DNA of 35,717 nucleotides, from assembly GCA_023433305.1 (NCBI GenBank), contig JAEZCZ010000007.1, positions 1 to 35,717 of the forward strand, written 5' to 3'. Numbering within the stretch: the stretch's first letter is position 1; each line of letters opens with the position of its first letter. Positions 1 to 7,456 of this stretch are shown piece by piece. Made by a program: the position numbers and the translations under genes. Origin of the DNA: Pseudomonadota bacterium. Its GTDB lineage: Bacteria; Pseudomonadota; Alphaproteobacteria; Sphingomonadales; Sphingomonadaceae. The notes under the pieces are model-generated. The model searched no databases, was not told where the DNA came from, and saw only the letters and a program-made list of their open reading frames with translations.

Positions 1-73
1 AAACCCCCCACGGGCGCCCCCCGGGGTGGGGGGGGGGTCCCGCTGCTCCCTTACCGCCCGCGAAAAGAGCGGG

Positions 74-94
74 ATCCCGGATCAAGTCCGGGAT
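74..94. repeat. Short intergenic palindrome in the serA leader
   Basis: Arms ATCCCGGA (74-81) and TCCGGGAT (87-94) are exact 8-base inverted complements around the loop TCAAG. The unit, continuing into GACG, matches the small palindromic repeat often scattered between genes in alphaproteobacteria; its translated shadow reads HPGLDPGSR. It ends four bases before the ribosome binding site of serA, so the RNA hairpin would sit directly upstream of the start of translation. Family membership is from memory of such repeats, not from a search. Confidence 0.7.
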
Positions 95-111
95 GACGAA
101 GGAACGAAATC

Positions 112-1692
112 ATGACCAAGCCCAAAGTCCTCATCTCGGACAAGATGGACCCCAACGCCGCACGCATTTTCGAGGAGCGCGGCTGCGAGGTCGACGTGAA
201 GCCGGGCATGACGCCCGACGAGCTCAAGGCGGTGATCGGACAGTACGACGGCCTTGCGATCCGCTCGGCCACCAAGGTGACCAAGGAGATCATCGACGCG
301 GCCACCAACCTCAAGGTCATCGGCCGCGCGGGCATCGGTGTCGACAACGTCGACATCCCTTACGCCTCGTCGAAGGGCGTGGTGGTGATGAACACGCCGT
401 TCGGCAACTCGATCACCACGGCCGAGCACGCGATCGCGCTGATGTTCGCGCTCGCTCGCCAGCTGCCCGAAGCCAACGAACAGACCCAGGCGGGCAAGTG
501 GCCCAAGAACGACTTCATGGGCGTCGAAGTCACCGGCAAGACGCTCGGCCTGATCGGCGCCGGCAACATCGGCTCGATCGTCGCCGACCGCGCGCTCGGC
601 CTGCGGATGAAGGTGATTGCCTACGATCCGTTCCTGTCGCCCGATCGCGCGATCGAGATGGGCGTCGAGAAGGTCGAACTCGACGATCTGCTCGCACGGG
701 CGGACTTCATCACGCTGCACACGCCGCTGACCGACCAGACCCGCAACATCCTGAGCCGCGACAATCTCGCGAAGACCAAGAAGGGCGTGCGTATCGTCAA
801 CTGCGCGCGCGGCGGCCTGATCGACGAGGAAGCGCTCAAGGAAGGGCTCGAGTCGGGCCACATCGCCGGTGCCGCGCTCGACGTGTTCGCCACCGAGCCG
901 GCCAAGGAGCACGCGCTCTTCGGAACGCCGGGCTTCGTCGCGACCCCGCACCTCGGCGCCTCGACCAACGAGGCGCAGGTCAACGTGGCGCTGCAGGTGG
1001 CCGAACAGATCGCCGACTTCCTCGTCAACGGCGGGGTGACCAATGCCCTCAACATGCCGAGCCTGTCGGCCGAGGAAGCGCCCAAGCTGAAGCCCTACAT
1101 GGGCCTCGCCGAAAAGCTCGGCAGCCTCGTCGGGCAGCTCGCGCACGGCAACCTCGACAAGATCTCGATCGAGGTCGAAGGGGCCGCGGCCGAGCTCAAC
1201 CCCAAGCCGATCACCGGAGCGGTGCTCGCGGGGCTGATGAAGAACTATTCGGACACCGTGAACATGGTCAACGCGCCGTTCCTCGCCAAGGAACGCGGGC
1301 TCGACGTGCGCGAGGTGCGTCACGACCGCGAGGGCGTGTACCACACGCTCATCCGCGTCACCGTGGCGACCAGCCGCGGCGATCGTTCGGTCGCGGGCAC
1401 GCTGTTCGGCACTCAGGCGCGTCTCGTCGAGATCTTCGGCATCGGCATCGAGGCGGACCTCGAAGGCAACATGCTCTACATCGTCAACGAAGACGCCCCG
1501 GGCTTCATCGGTCGTCTCGGCTCGCTGCTCGGTGAGGAAGGCATCAACATCGGCACTTTCCATCTCGGGCGCCGCGAGGCGGGCGGGGAAGCCGTGCTGC
1601 TGCTGAGCGTCGACCAGCCGATCCCGCCGGTGGTCATCGATCGCGCCTGCCAGTTGCAGGGCGTCAAGGTGGTCAAGGCGCTGGCGTTCTGA
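112..1692 (+). CDS. serA: D-3-phosphoglycerate dehydrogenase
   Basis: Catalyses NAD-dependent oxidation of 3-phosphoglycerate to 3-phosphohydroxypyruvate, the first step of serine synthesis, in the cytoplasm. The 526-residue length is that of the long-form enzyme. Seen in order: an N-terminal substrate-binding segment, the Rossmann motif GLIGAGNIGS near residue 145, the catalytic Arg in NCARGGLID, the Glu in FATEPA and the His in TPHLGAST, then the intervening (ASB) domain and a C-terminal ACT domain beginning around MLYIVNEDAPGFIG. ACT domains usually mediate feedback control by serine; that is family knowledge. The start is supported by AAGGA eight bases upstream. A palindromic repeat lies immediately before this ribosome binding site. 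serC, often the neighbour, is not visible because the window begins here. Confidence 0.97.
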   Translation: MTKPKVLISDKMDPNAARIFEERGCEVDVKPGMTPDELKAVIGQYDGLAIRSATKVTKEIIDAATNLKVIGRAGIGVDNVDIPYASSKGVVVMNTPFGNSITTAEHAIALMFALARQLPEANEQTQAGKWPKNDFMGVEVTGKTLGLIGAGNIGSIVADRALGLRMKVIAYDPFLSPDRAIEMGVEKVELDDLLARADFITLHTPLTDQTRNILSRDNLAKTKKGVRIVNCARGGLIDEEALKEGLESGHIAGAALDVFATEPAKEHALFGTPGFVATPHLGASTNEAQVNVALQVAEQIADFLVNGGVTNALNMPSLSAEEAPKLKPYMGLAEKLGSLVGQLAHGNLDKISIEVEGAAAELNPKPITGAVLAGLMKNYSDTVNMVNAPFLAKERGLDVREVRHDREGVYHTLIRVTVATSRGDRSVAGTLFGTQARLVEIFGIGIEADLEGNMLYIVNEDAPGFIGRLGSLLGEEGINIGTFHLGRREAGGEAVLLLSVDQPIPPVVIDRACQLQGVKVVKALAF

Positions 1693-1711
1693 CCATCCGC
1701 ATCGCGGATCA

Positions 1712-1787
1712 TCATCCCGACGGAAGCAGGGAACTCGCGCGACGGTTTCCGGCCTGAGGCGCGAGTTCCCGGCGTTTGCCGGGATGA
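1712..1787. repeat. Long imperfect inverted repeat after serA
   Basis: Two nested arm pairs are visible: outer TCATCCCG (1712-1719) with CGGGATGA (1780-1787), and inner GGGAACTCGCGC (1729-1740) with GCGCGAGTTCCC (1759-1770), the inner pair exact over 12 bases. The RNA would fold into a long hairpin 20 bases beyond the serA stop. No run of T follows, so it is not a classic intrinsic terminator. It resembles composite intergenic palindromes of the GTCATCCCGGCAAACGCCGGGA type. It may stabilise the serA mRNA 3' end or simply be a dispersed repeat. Confidence 0.6.
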
Positions 1788-1824
1788 CGATGACAGCGGG
1801 CAAACGCCGCGCTAGGGGGCACCG

Positions 1825-2937
1825 ATGATCGATCCCGCTGCCGACCTTCTGCCCGAGGGGCTCGAGGACCGCCTGCCGCAAAGCACCGCGGCGGCGGTCC
1901 GGATCGAGCGTGCGTTGGTCGGCGTGCTCGACGCGCACGGCTACGACCGCGTGCGGCCACCGCTGATCGAGTTCATGCAGTCGATCGCACGGCGCATGGA
2001 CGGCGTGAAGACACGCAAGCTGTTCCGTTTCGTGGACCCGCGCAGCCTGCGCACGCTGGCGCTGCGTTCGGACATGACTCCGCAGGTCGGGAGGATCTCG
2101 GCAACGGGCCTCGCCGGCAAGCCTCGCCCACTGCGCTTGTGCTACGCTGGGCAGGTTGTTCGGATCGCGGGCGACCAGCTCGATCCGCGGCGCGAGGCGC
2201 TGCAGGTCGGTGCGGAATTGATCGGCAGCGACACGGTGGCCGCCGCCGCCGAGATCGTCGAATTGGCGATCGCCTCGCTCGAAGCGGCCGGCGCAAAGGG
2301 AATCTCGGTCGATTTTGCGCTCCCCGATCTGGTCGACACGCTGGCCGCCAGCGAGTTTCCGCTCGACGCCGCGCAAGTTGGCGCAGTGCGGCGCGAACTC
2401 GACGCGAAGGACGCTGGCGCATTGCGCGAAGCGGGGGGCGAGGCCTACGTGCCGCTGCTTTACGCCAGCGGCCCGTTCGACGAGGCAATCGAGAAGCTCG
2501 CGCTGATCGACGCGAAAGGAGCCCTCGCCAGTCGCATTGCCGGCTTGCGGCAGATCGCCTCCCGCGTTGCGGGCCGTACGCGGCTGACGCTCGATCCGGC
2601 CGAGCGGCATGGCTTCGAATACCAGACCTGGTTCGGCTTCACGGTCTACGCCGAAGGCGTGCGCGGCACCCTGGGGCGCGGCGGGACCTACCTCATCGGT
2701 GGGACCGACGAAGTCGCGACCGGCTTTTCGCTCTATCCCGAAGAATTGGTCGAGGCCGTCAAGGCCGAGGAACCGAGGCGCAAGACCGTGTTTTTGCCAC
2801 TTGGCCACGACGCCGAAGCGGCGAACCGGCTCCGCAGCGAAGGTTGGCGCACGGTCGCGGCGCTGTCCGACAGCGAGGATGCGGCGGCGCTCGGCTGCTC
2901 CCACCGCCTTGAAGCGGCAGGCCCGGTCGCTCTCTAG
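1825..2937 (+). CDS. hisZ: ATP phosphoribosyltransferase regulatory subunit
   Basis: A paralogue of histidyl-tRNA synthetase that lacks aminoacylation and forms a complex with the short form of HisG, conferring activity and histidine feedback on the first step of histidine synthesis. At 370 residues it has the class II synthetase catalytic fold only: motif-2-like LRSDMTPQVGRI and RPLRLCYAGQVVR, and a late glycine-rich segment LGRGGTYLIGG. The C-terminal anticodon-binding domain of true HisRS is missing, which favours HisZ over HisS. The start ATG is preceded by AGGGGG. The stop codon TAG overlaps the stop of the opposing hydrolase: both read the palindrome CTAG at 2934-2937. hisG is not in the window. 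Confidence 0.9.
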   Translation: MIDPAADLLPEGLEDRLPQSTAAAVRIERALVGVLDAHGYDRVRPPLIEFMQSIARRMDGVKTRKLFRFVDPRSLRTLALRSDMTPQVGRISATGLAGKPRPLRLCYAGQVVRIAGDQLDPRREALQVGAELIGSDTVAAAAEIVELAIASLEAAGAKGISVDFALPDLVDTLAASEFPLDAAQVGAVRRELDAKDAGALREAGGEAYVPLLYASGPFDEAIEKLALIDAKGALASRIAGLRQIASRVAGRTRLTLDPAERHGFEYQTWFGFTVYAEGVRGTLGRGGTYLIGGTDEVATGFSLYPEELVEAVKAEEPRRKTVFLPLGHDAEAANRLRSEGWRTVAALSDSEDAAALGCSHRLEAAGPVAL

Positions 2938-3809
2938 TCGAAAACCCGGTCCAGAAACGCGTCGACTGCTTGGGTCGGCGGATAGCTTTCATCACCGAGC
3001 TTTCGGTTGATTTCCGCATGGCCGCGCATGCCTTTGCCCGGAAACCCGCGCACTTCGACGGGCGTTCCCGCCTGGCGCAATGCCGCGCCGAGCGCCTCGC
3101 TTTGGCGCGTGCCGTCCTCGCGATCGACATGGAGGATCAGGAATGCGGGAGCATTGGGCGCGGCGGCCTGGGCGGTCGGTGAAAGCTTCGTCTGGCGCTC
3201 CGGAGCCGCGCCGAACGCCTGGCGATATACGCGCCGCATCACGCGCGGGCCTTCCTCGAGTTGGGTGGGGGCGTGGTACGCCGCACCGTCCATGAGGACG
3301 ACACCGTCGATGTCGTCAAACGTCATCCCGGCGCCGAGCAGGTAGGTTTCGTCGGTGCCGACGAGCGCCGCGAGGTGGGCGCCGGCGCTATGGCCGACGA
3401 GCGCGATGCGGGTCGGGTCGAAGCCCAGCGAATCGGCCTCAGCCTTGAGCCGCGCGATCGCCCGGGCGATGTCCTCCGCCTGCTGTTCGACCGTCGCCTC
3501 GGGCACCAGCCGATAGTTGAGCGAGGCGACCGCGTAGGCCTCGCCCTGCCAGTGCCGCAGCTTGTCGGAGCCGTGCATCATGCCCTTGTCGCCGCGCGAC
3601 CAGCCGCCGCCGTGAACGAACACCACGAGCGCCGGATTGACCGCGGCGCTCGGCCAGACATCGATCGTCTGCAGCGGGTCGGGGCCGTACGAGAGTACCA
3701 CGGGATCGTCCGCCACGCTCTGGGCCTGCGGAAGCGAACCCTGGGACAGCGCACCGGCCGAGAGGACCAATGCACCGCACGCAAGGGACAGGAAGAAGGC
3801 ACGCGCCAT
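2934..3809 (-). CDS. Exported alpha/beta hydrolase (esterase/lipase-like)
   Basis: A 291-residue serine hydrolase of the BD-FAE/alpha-beta hydrolase-3 type, probably acting in the periplasm on an ester. The N-terminus MARAFFLSLACGALVLSAGA is a signal peptide. Catalytic features are all present: oxyanion motif VHGGGWSRG, nucleophile elbow GHSAGAH, an Asp in LHVDREDG and a His in MRGHAEINRKLG. The start at 3809 is preferred over the upstream in-frame 3842 because GGAG lies seven bases before it and the signal peptide follows at once. It sits between hisZ and purA in opposite orientation, facing hisZ with overlapping stops. Substrate is unknown. Confidence 0.82.
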   Translation of the reverse strand: MARAFFLSLACGALVLSAGALSQGSLPQAQSVADDPVVLSYGPDPLQTIDVWPSAAVNPALVVFVHGGGWSRGDKGMMHGSDKLRHWQGEAYAVASLNYRLVPEATVEQQAEDIARAIARLKAEADSLGFDPTRIALVGHSAGAHLAALVGTDETYLLGAGMTFDDIDGVVLMDGAAYHAPTQLEEGPRVMRRVYRQAFGAAPERQTKLSPTAQAAAPNAPAFLILHVDREDGTRQSEALGAALRQAGTPVEVRGFPGKGMRGHAEINRKLGDESYPPTQAVDAFLDRVFD

Positions 3810-3958
3810 CGCAATCTCCACCGGGCGTCCCTGCGGCCTCATAGAAACCCCGCGACCTTAACGGACGATTGCCGCCGGTCATCCTCGGCGCGCCTTGCCC
3901 TCGCCGCCGTCAGCGCCTAGGGCGCGCGCGGTTTCCCGCACAGTTGAGGCAATGGACT

Positions 3959-5248
3959 TTGGCCAACGTCACCGTGATTGGAGCCCAATGGGGCGATGAA
4001 GGCAAAGGCAAGATCGTCGACTGGCTCGCGAGCCGCGCCGACGTGGTCGTTCGTTTCCAGGGCGGGCACAACGCCGGCCACACGCTCGTGGTCGGCAACA
4101 CGACTTACAAGCTCAGCCTGCTGCCTTCGGGCATCGTCACCGGCACGCTGTCGATCATCGGCAACGGCGTGGTGCTCGATCCGTGGGCGCTCAAGGCCGA
4201 GATCGAGCGGCTCGAAGGCCAGGGCGTCTCGATCACGCCCGACAACCTCGGCATCGCGGACAATTGCGCGCTGATCCTGCCGGTCCACTCCGAGCTCGAC
4301 GTGATGCGCGAGGCGGCCGCGGGCAAGGGCAAGATCGGCACCACTGGGCGCGGCATCGGCCCTGCCTACGAGGACAAGGTCGGTCGCCGCGCGATCCGCG
4401 TTTGCGACCTCGCGCACCTGCACGAGCTCGAGCCGCTGCTCGACCGGCTTTGCGCGCACCATGATGCGCTGCGGGCCGGCTTCGGCGAGGCGCCGGTCGA
4501 TCGCGCGGCGCTGCTCGAGAAGCTGCGGGGCATCGCTCCGTTCGTGCAGCAATACGCGCAGCCGGTGTGGATGCGCCTGCGCGAGGAGCGCAGGAAGGGT
4601 TCGAAGATCCTGTTCGAAGGCGCGCAGGGCGTGCTGCTCGACGTCGACCACGGGACTTATCCGTTCGTCACCAGCTCGAACACGGTGAGCGGCACCGTCG
4701 CGAGCGGCAGCGGGCTCGGCCCGAACGCCGCCGGTTTCGTGCTCGGCATCGTCAAGGCCTACACCACGCGAGTCGGCTCGGGCCCGTTCCCGACGGAGCT
4801 CGACGACGCGGTCGGCCAGCGGCTTGGCGAGCGGGGGCACGAGTTCGGCACCGTCACCGGCCGCCAGCGCCGCTGCGGCTGGTTCGACGCGGTGCTGGTG
4901 CGCCAGAGCTGCGCCATCAGCGGCGTGACGGGCATCGCGCTCACCAAGCTCGACGTGCTCGACGGATTCGAGACGCTGAAGATCTGTACCGGCTACAGGC
5001 TGCGCGGCCGGGTGCTCGACTATTTGCCCGCCAACGCCGCCGAGCAGGCGGAATGCGAGCCGATCTACGAAGAGATGGAAGGCTGGAGCGAATCGACCGC
5101 CGGCGCGCGGCGCTGGGCCGATCTCCCGGCGCAGGCGATCAAGTACATCCGCCGCATCGAAGAGCTTATCGAATGCCCGGTCGCCTCGGTCTCGACCAGC
5201 CCCGAGCGCGACGACACGATCCTGGTGCGCGACCCGTTCGCGGACTAG
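3959..5248 (+). CDS. purA: Adenylosuccinate synthetase, TTG start
   Basis: Joins IMP and aspartate with GTP hydrolysis to make adenylosuccinate, the committed step to AMP. The protein begins ANVTVIGAQWGDEGKGK, holding the P-loop-like GDEGKGK with the catalytic Asp and the following GGHNAGHT. TTGRGIGPAYEDK, GAQGVLLDVDHGTYPFVTSS and the late TGRQRRCGWFD are family signatures. I place the start at TTG 3959: it gives 429 residues, the usual length, and GAGG lies nine bases upstream. The open frame extends to an ATG at 3869, but that would add about 30 residues upstream of the conserved N-terminus. Confidence 0.95.
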   Translation: MANVTVIGAQWGDEGKGKIVDWLASRADVVVRFQGGHNAGHTLVVGNTTYKLSLLPSGIVTGTLSIIGNGVVLDPWALKAEIERLEGQGVSITPDNLGIADNCALILPVHSELDVMREAAAGKGKIGTTGRGIGPAYEDKVGRRAIRVCDLAHLHELEPLLDRLCAHHDALRAGFGEAPVDRAALLEKLRGIAPFVQQYAQPVWMRLREERRKGSKILFEGAQGVLLDVDHGTYPFVTSSNTVSGTVASGSGLGPNAAGFVLGIVKAYTTRVGSGPFPTELDDAVGQRLGERGHEFGTVTGRQRRCGWFDAVLVRQSCAISGVTGIALTKLDVLDGFETLKICTGYRLRGRVLDYLPANAAEQAECEPIYEEMEGWSESTAGARRWADLPAQAIKYIRRIEELIECPVASVSTSPERDDTILVRDPFAD

Positions 5249-5358
5249 ATCGGCACGACACCGGCGACCAAGCGGGCATCCCCGAAGCCGAGAGGCGTTG
5301 CCGAGCCATGCGCGACGGCTTATGGGAACCCGCCGCCTTCACGGAGATTTCGCCACCC

Positions 5359-6096
5359 ATGACCTCGCGTGAAAAGACGGCGTTCCTGGCGCTGGAAGAC
5401 AGCGGCCCCGACCGTCCCTTCGCCGAGAAGCTCTTCACCGTGGCCTGGGGCGCGATCCAGTGGCCGTGGCTGGCGCGCAGCCTGTGGGGCGGAAAGCTTG
5501 CCGACAAGACGGCCCTGCTCGACCGCCTCGGCCTACCGCACGATGCGCTTCCACACCTCGGCAGCTGGAAAGCGGACACCTATTTCCTGTGGCGGATCGT
5601 CGGAGCGATCGAAAAGCTGCGCCCGCGCGAAGTGGTGGAGCTGGGCTGCGGCGCCTCGACGCTGGTGATCGCCAAGTCGCTCGAACTCAATGGCGACGGT
5701 CGGCTGACCAGCCTCGACCAGCACGCCGGCTTCGTCGAGGCGACCGCCAAATGGCTGGCGAGCCACGATCTCGAAGCTTCGCTGCGCCACGCGCCGATCA
5801 GCGAGGACCCGAGCCATTGGTCGCATTGCTGGTACGACCTACCCTCGCTGCCGCAGGAGATCGATCTGCTGGTGATCGACGGGCCGCCCTGGACGCTCAA
5901 TCCATTCGTGCGCGGCCGTGCCGAGGTGCTGTTCGAGCGGATCGCGCCCGGCGGGATGGTGCTGCTCGACGATGCTGCGCGCCCGGGAGAGCGCGTCGTG
6001 GCGCAGCGCTGGAAGCGCGATTGGCCCGATTTCGACTTCACCTTGCTGCCGGGTGCCAAGGGCACGCTGGTCGGGCAGCGCCGCGCAAAGGTCTAA
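5359..6096 (+). CDS. Class I SAM-dependent methyltransferase-like protein, substrate unknown
   Basis: About 245 residues with a Rossmann methyltransferase core: VVELGCGASTLVIAK (motif I, SAM-binding glycines), LTSLDQH (acidic end of strand 2), DLLVIDGPPW (motif IV position) and GGMVLLDDAARPGE (motif VI region). The order fits the Methyltransf_24-type O-methyltransferase fold. The N-terminal 60 residues have a hydrophobic stretch, VAWGAIQWPWLARSLWG, which might touch a membrane. Two starts are possible: 5359 or 5308, each with a GGAG/AGAGG twelve bases upstream. I prefer 5359 because the extra 17 codons include TTA and other AT-ending codons unlike the rest of the gene. No operon partner indicates the substrate. 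Confidence 0.7.
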   Translation: MTSREKTAFLALEDSGPDRPFAEKLFTVAWGAIQWPWLARSLWGGKLADKTALLDRLGLPHDALPHLGSWKADTYFLWRIVGAIEKLRPREVVELGCGASTLVIAKSLELNGDGRLTSLDQHAGFVEATAKWLASHDLEASLRHAPISEDPSHWSHCWYDLPSLPQEIDLLVIDGPPWTLNPFVRGRAEVLFERIAPGGMVLLDDAARPGERVVAQRWKRDWPDFDFTLLPGAKGTLVGQRRAKV

Positions 6097-6166
6097 CACG
6101 GTCTTTTCTTGACCTGATCTCCATTTGTTCCCATCCTGTTCGCGTGGCGAATCAGGAGAGGGAGCG

Positions 6167-7150
6167 ATGTCCCAGGCCGATTTTACTTACGCGACGGCGG
6201 ACGGTTCCGGCCTCCGGCTGGCGGTGTCGATCTTCGCGGACCGCGCGCACTTGCGCGCGCAGATGCGCGAGGATGTCGAGGCGGCGGGGCTCGCGATCCG
6301 CGAGTCGGGGCCGGTCGCCTCGCTGGTCGAGGGCGCGCCGCGGCCTCTCGGCGAAGTGGTCCTGCTCGATTGCCCGCGCGTCGATGGCACCACACTTGCG
6401 GCGCTGGCCCGGCTCGATTCCCGCGCCGCGCGCTCGGGCGCGCATTTCGTGATCTCGACGACGGTCGCCGCGCTCGAGGACGTGTTCGCCTGCTGCGACC
6501 AGAGCGCGCCGCAGATTCTCGTCGACCCGACTCGGGCCGAGCGCGTCCTCGCGCTCGGTCGGGTTCTCGCCCATGTGCCGAACCTGCGCTTTCGCGAGCT
6601 GTCCGAGACCGACCGCCTCGCGCTGTTGCGCCTGACCGAGCAAGTGGGCGAGATCGCACAGCGGCTCGAACGGATCGACGGCAGCCCCGCCGGGATCCGC
6701 GGCGACGACAGGGCATTCCGCTTCGAGAGCCCTGCGCCGCGATGGATGGGCGCGCCGCGCGCCGAGGGGGACTCCCGCTCGATCCGCACGCCGCGTCCGC
6801 CGCTTCCCGATCCGCGCCTGGTGCGGAAGATCATCCGCCAGCGCCAGCTCCGAGCGCGCTTCTTCGACGGCGAGCTGTTTGCCGATCCCGCCTGGGACAT
6901 CCTGCTCGATCTCGCCGTCGCCCGCGCCGAGCACGCGCGCGTCTCGGTCACTTCGCTGTGCATCGCCAGCGGAGTCCCGCCGACCACGGCGCTTCGCTGG
7001 ATCGGGCAGATGACCGAGGCCGGGCTGCTCGAACGCGTGCAGGACGAAAGCGACCGCCGCCGCGCGTTCATCGCCCTCAGCGACCGAGCAGCCGGGGCGA
7101 TCGCGCGCTATTTCGAGGAAATCGGGGAGGATGCCGCGCAGCTCGTGTGA
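6167..7150 (+). CDS. Winged-helix DNA-binding protein with REC-like N-terminal half
   Basis: 327 residues. The C-terminal third is MarR-like: alternating helices from about residue 220, a recognition segment SVTSLCIASGVPPTTALRWI, then TEAGLLERVQDESDRRRAFIALSDR, which is the wing with its characteristic D-x-R-R. The N-terminal half alternates strands and helices (EVVLLDCPRVDG, GAHFVISTT, APQILVDPT) like a CheY/REC fold, but I cannot place a phosphorylatable Asp with its partners, so it is probably a pseudo-receiver. A proline/arginine-rich linker joins the halves. The start is set by AGGAGAGGGAG just upstream. Likely a transcriptional regulator; its targets are not visible. tRNA-Val follows 50 bases downstream. 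Confidence 0.72.
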   Translation: MSQADFTYATADGSGLRLAVSIFADRAHLRAQMREDVEAAGLAIRESGPVASLVEGAPRPLGEVVLLDCPRVDGTTLAALARLDSRAARSGAHFVISTTVAALEDVFACCDQSAPQILVDPTRAERVLALGRVLAHVPNLRFRELSETDRLALLRLTEQVGEIAQRLERIDGSPAGIRGDDRAFRFESPAPRWMGAPRAEGDSRSIRTPRPPLPDPRLVRKIIRQRQLRARFFDGELFADPAWDILLDLAVARAEHARVSVTSLCIASGVPPTTALRWIGQMTEAGLLERVQDESDRRRAFIALSDRAAGAIARYFEEIGEDAAQLV

Positions 7151-7200
7151 TGGCTGGCGCCGCGCGAAAGGGTTCGCTAAAGGCGCCGCACCCGCGAGGC

Positions 7201-7276
7201 GGGCGGTTAGCTCAGTTGGTAGAGCATCTCGTTTACACCGAGAGGGTCGGCGGTTCGAGCCCGTCACCGCCCACCA
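7201..7276 (+). tRNA. tRNA-Val, anticodon TAC
   Basis: A complete cloverleaf can be drawn. Acceptor stem GGGCGGT pairs with ACCGCCC over seven base pairs; the D arm contains GCTCAGTTGGTAGAGC; the anticodon stem TCTCG/CGAGA closes the loop TTTACAC with TAC at positions 34-36; the T arm GGCGG-TTCGAGC-CCGTC has one G-T pair. The discriminator A and an encoded CCA complete the 76 bases. It stands alone between the winged-helix gene and the ribonucleotide reductase leader. Confidence 0.97.
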
Positions 7277-7386
7277 GGGTCTCCCAAAGCCTTCAAAACG
7301 ACATGGTTCGCCCCCGTTCGCCCTGTCCAGAGGGTCGGTTTTCGCATCGGACAGCTGCCGCCTCAGGAAGGCGTCTCATCCAGATA

Positions 7387-7400
7387 TTGATGGCAATCAA
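7387..7400. promoter_or_regulatory. FNR/Anr-type box upstream of nrdJ
   Basis: TTGATGGCAATCAA is a perfect match to the FNR-family consensus TTGAT-N4-ATCAA, 57 bases before the nrdJ start codon. In a GC-rich genome such an AT-rich site is unlikely by chance. Its centre lies 24 bases upstream of the NrdR-type palindrome. If transcription began near 7435 the box would be at -41.5, the usual activating position, though the corresponding -10 is weak. The left half, TTGATG, could also serve as a -35 with TACTAT 18 bases downstream. An FNR-like protein is encoded at 34782-35486. Confidence 0.72.
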
Positions 7401-7410
7401 TCGCTCCGCA

Positions 7411-7424
7411 TACTATCTATAGTA
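7411..7424. promoter_or_regulatory. NrdR-box-like palindrome overlapping the nrdJ promoter
   Basis: TACTATCTATAGTA is a 6+2+6 inverted repeat that fits the core of the NrdR consensus (aca-CTATATATAG-tgt) with CTAT and ATAG arms. NrdR is a repressor of ribonucleotide reductase genes that binds usually two boxes about 31-32 bases apart. Only one good box is visible; at the expected distance upstream there is at best a weak copy, overlapped by the FNR box. The palindrome lies where a -10 element would be (TACTAT or TATAGT), so binding would block polymerase. Confidence 0.55.
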
Positions 7425-7456
7425 GTCATCGGGCTTTCGTCGCAGGGAGAGAATTG

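Noticed and set aside
82..2904. 940-codon open frame antisense to serA and hisZ
   Set aside because: Composition is Arg/Asp/Glu/Val-rich low-complexity sequence with no domain, the usual mirror of GC-rich genes; both plus-strand genes are certain.
6152..7267. Open frame beginning inside the tRNA on the opposite strand (MTGSNRRPSRCKRD...)
   Set aside because: That N-terminus is the well-known false translation of a tRNA complement.
7277..7456. Cobalamin riboswitch expected upstream of a B12-dependent enzyme
   Set aside because: No B12-box (GCCACTG-like) or long structured leader is visible; only the FNR and NrdR-like sites.
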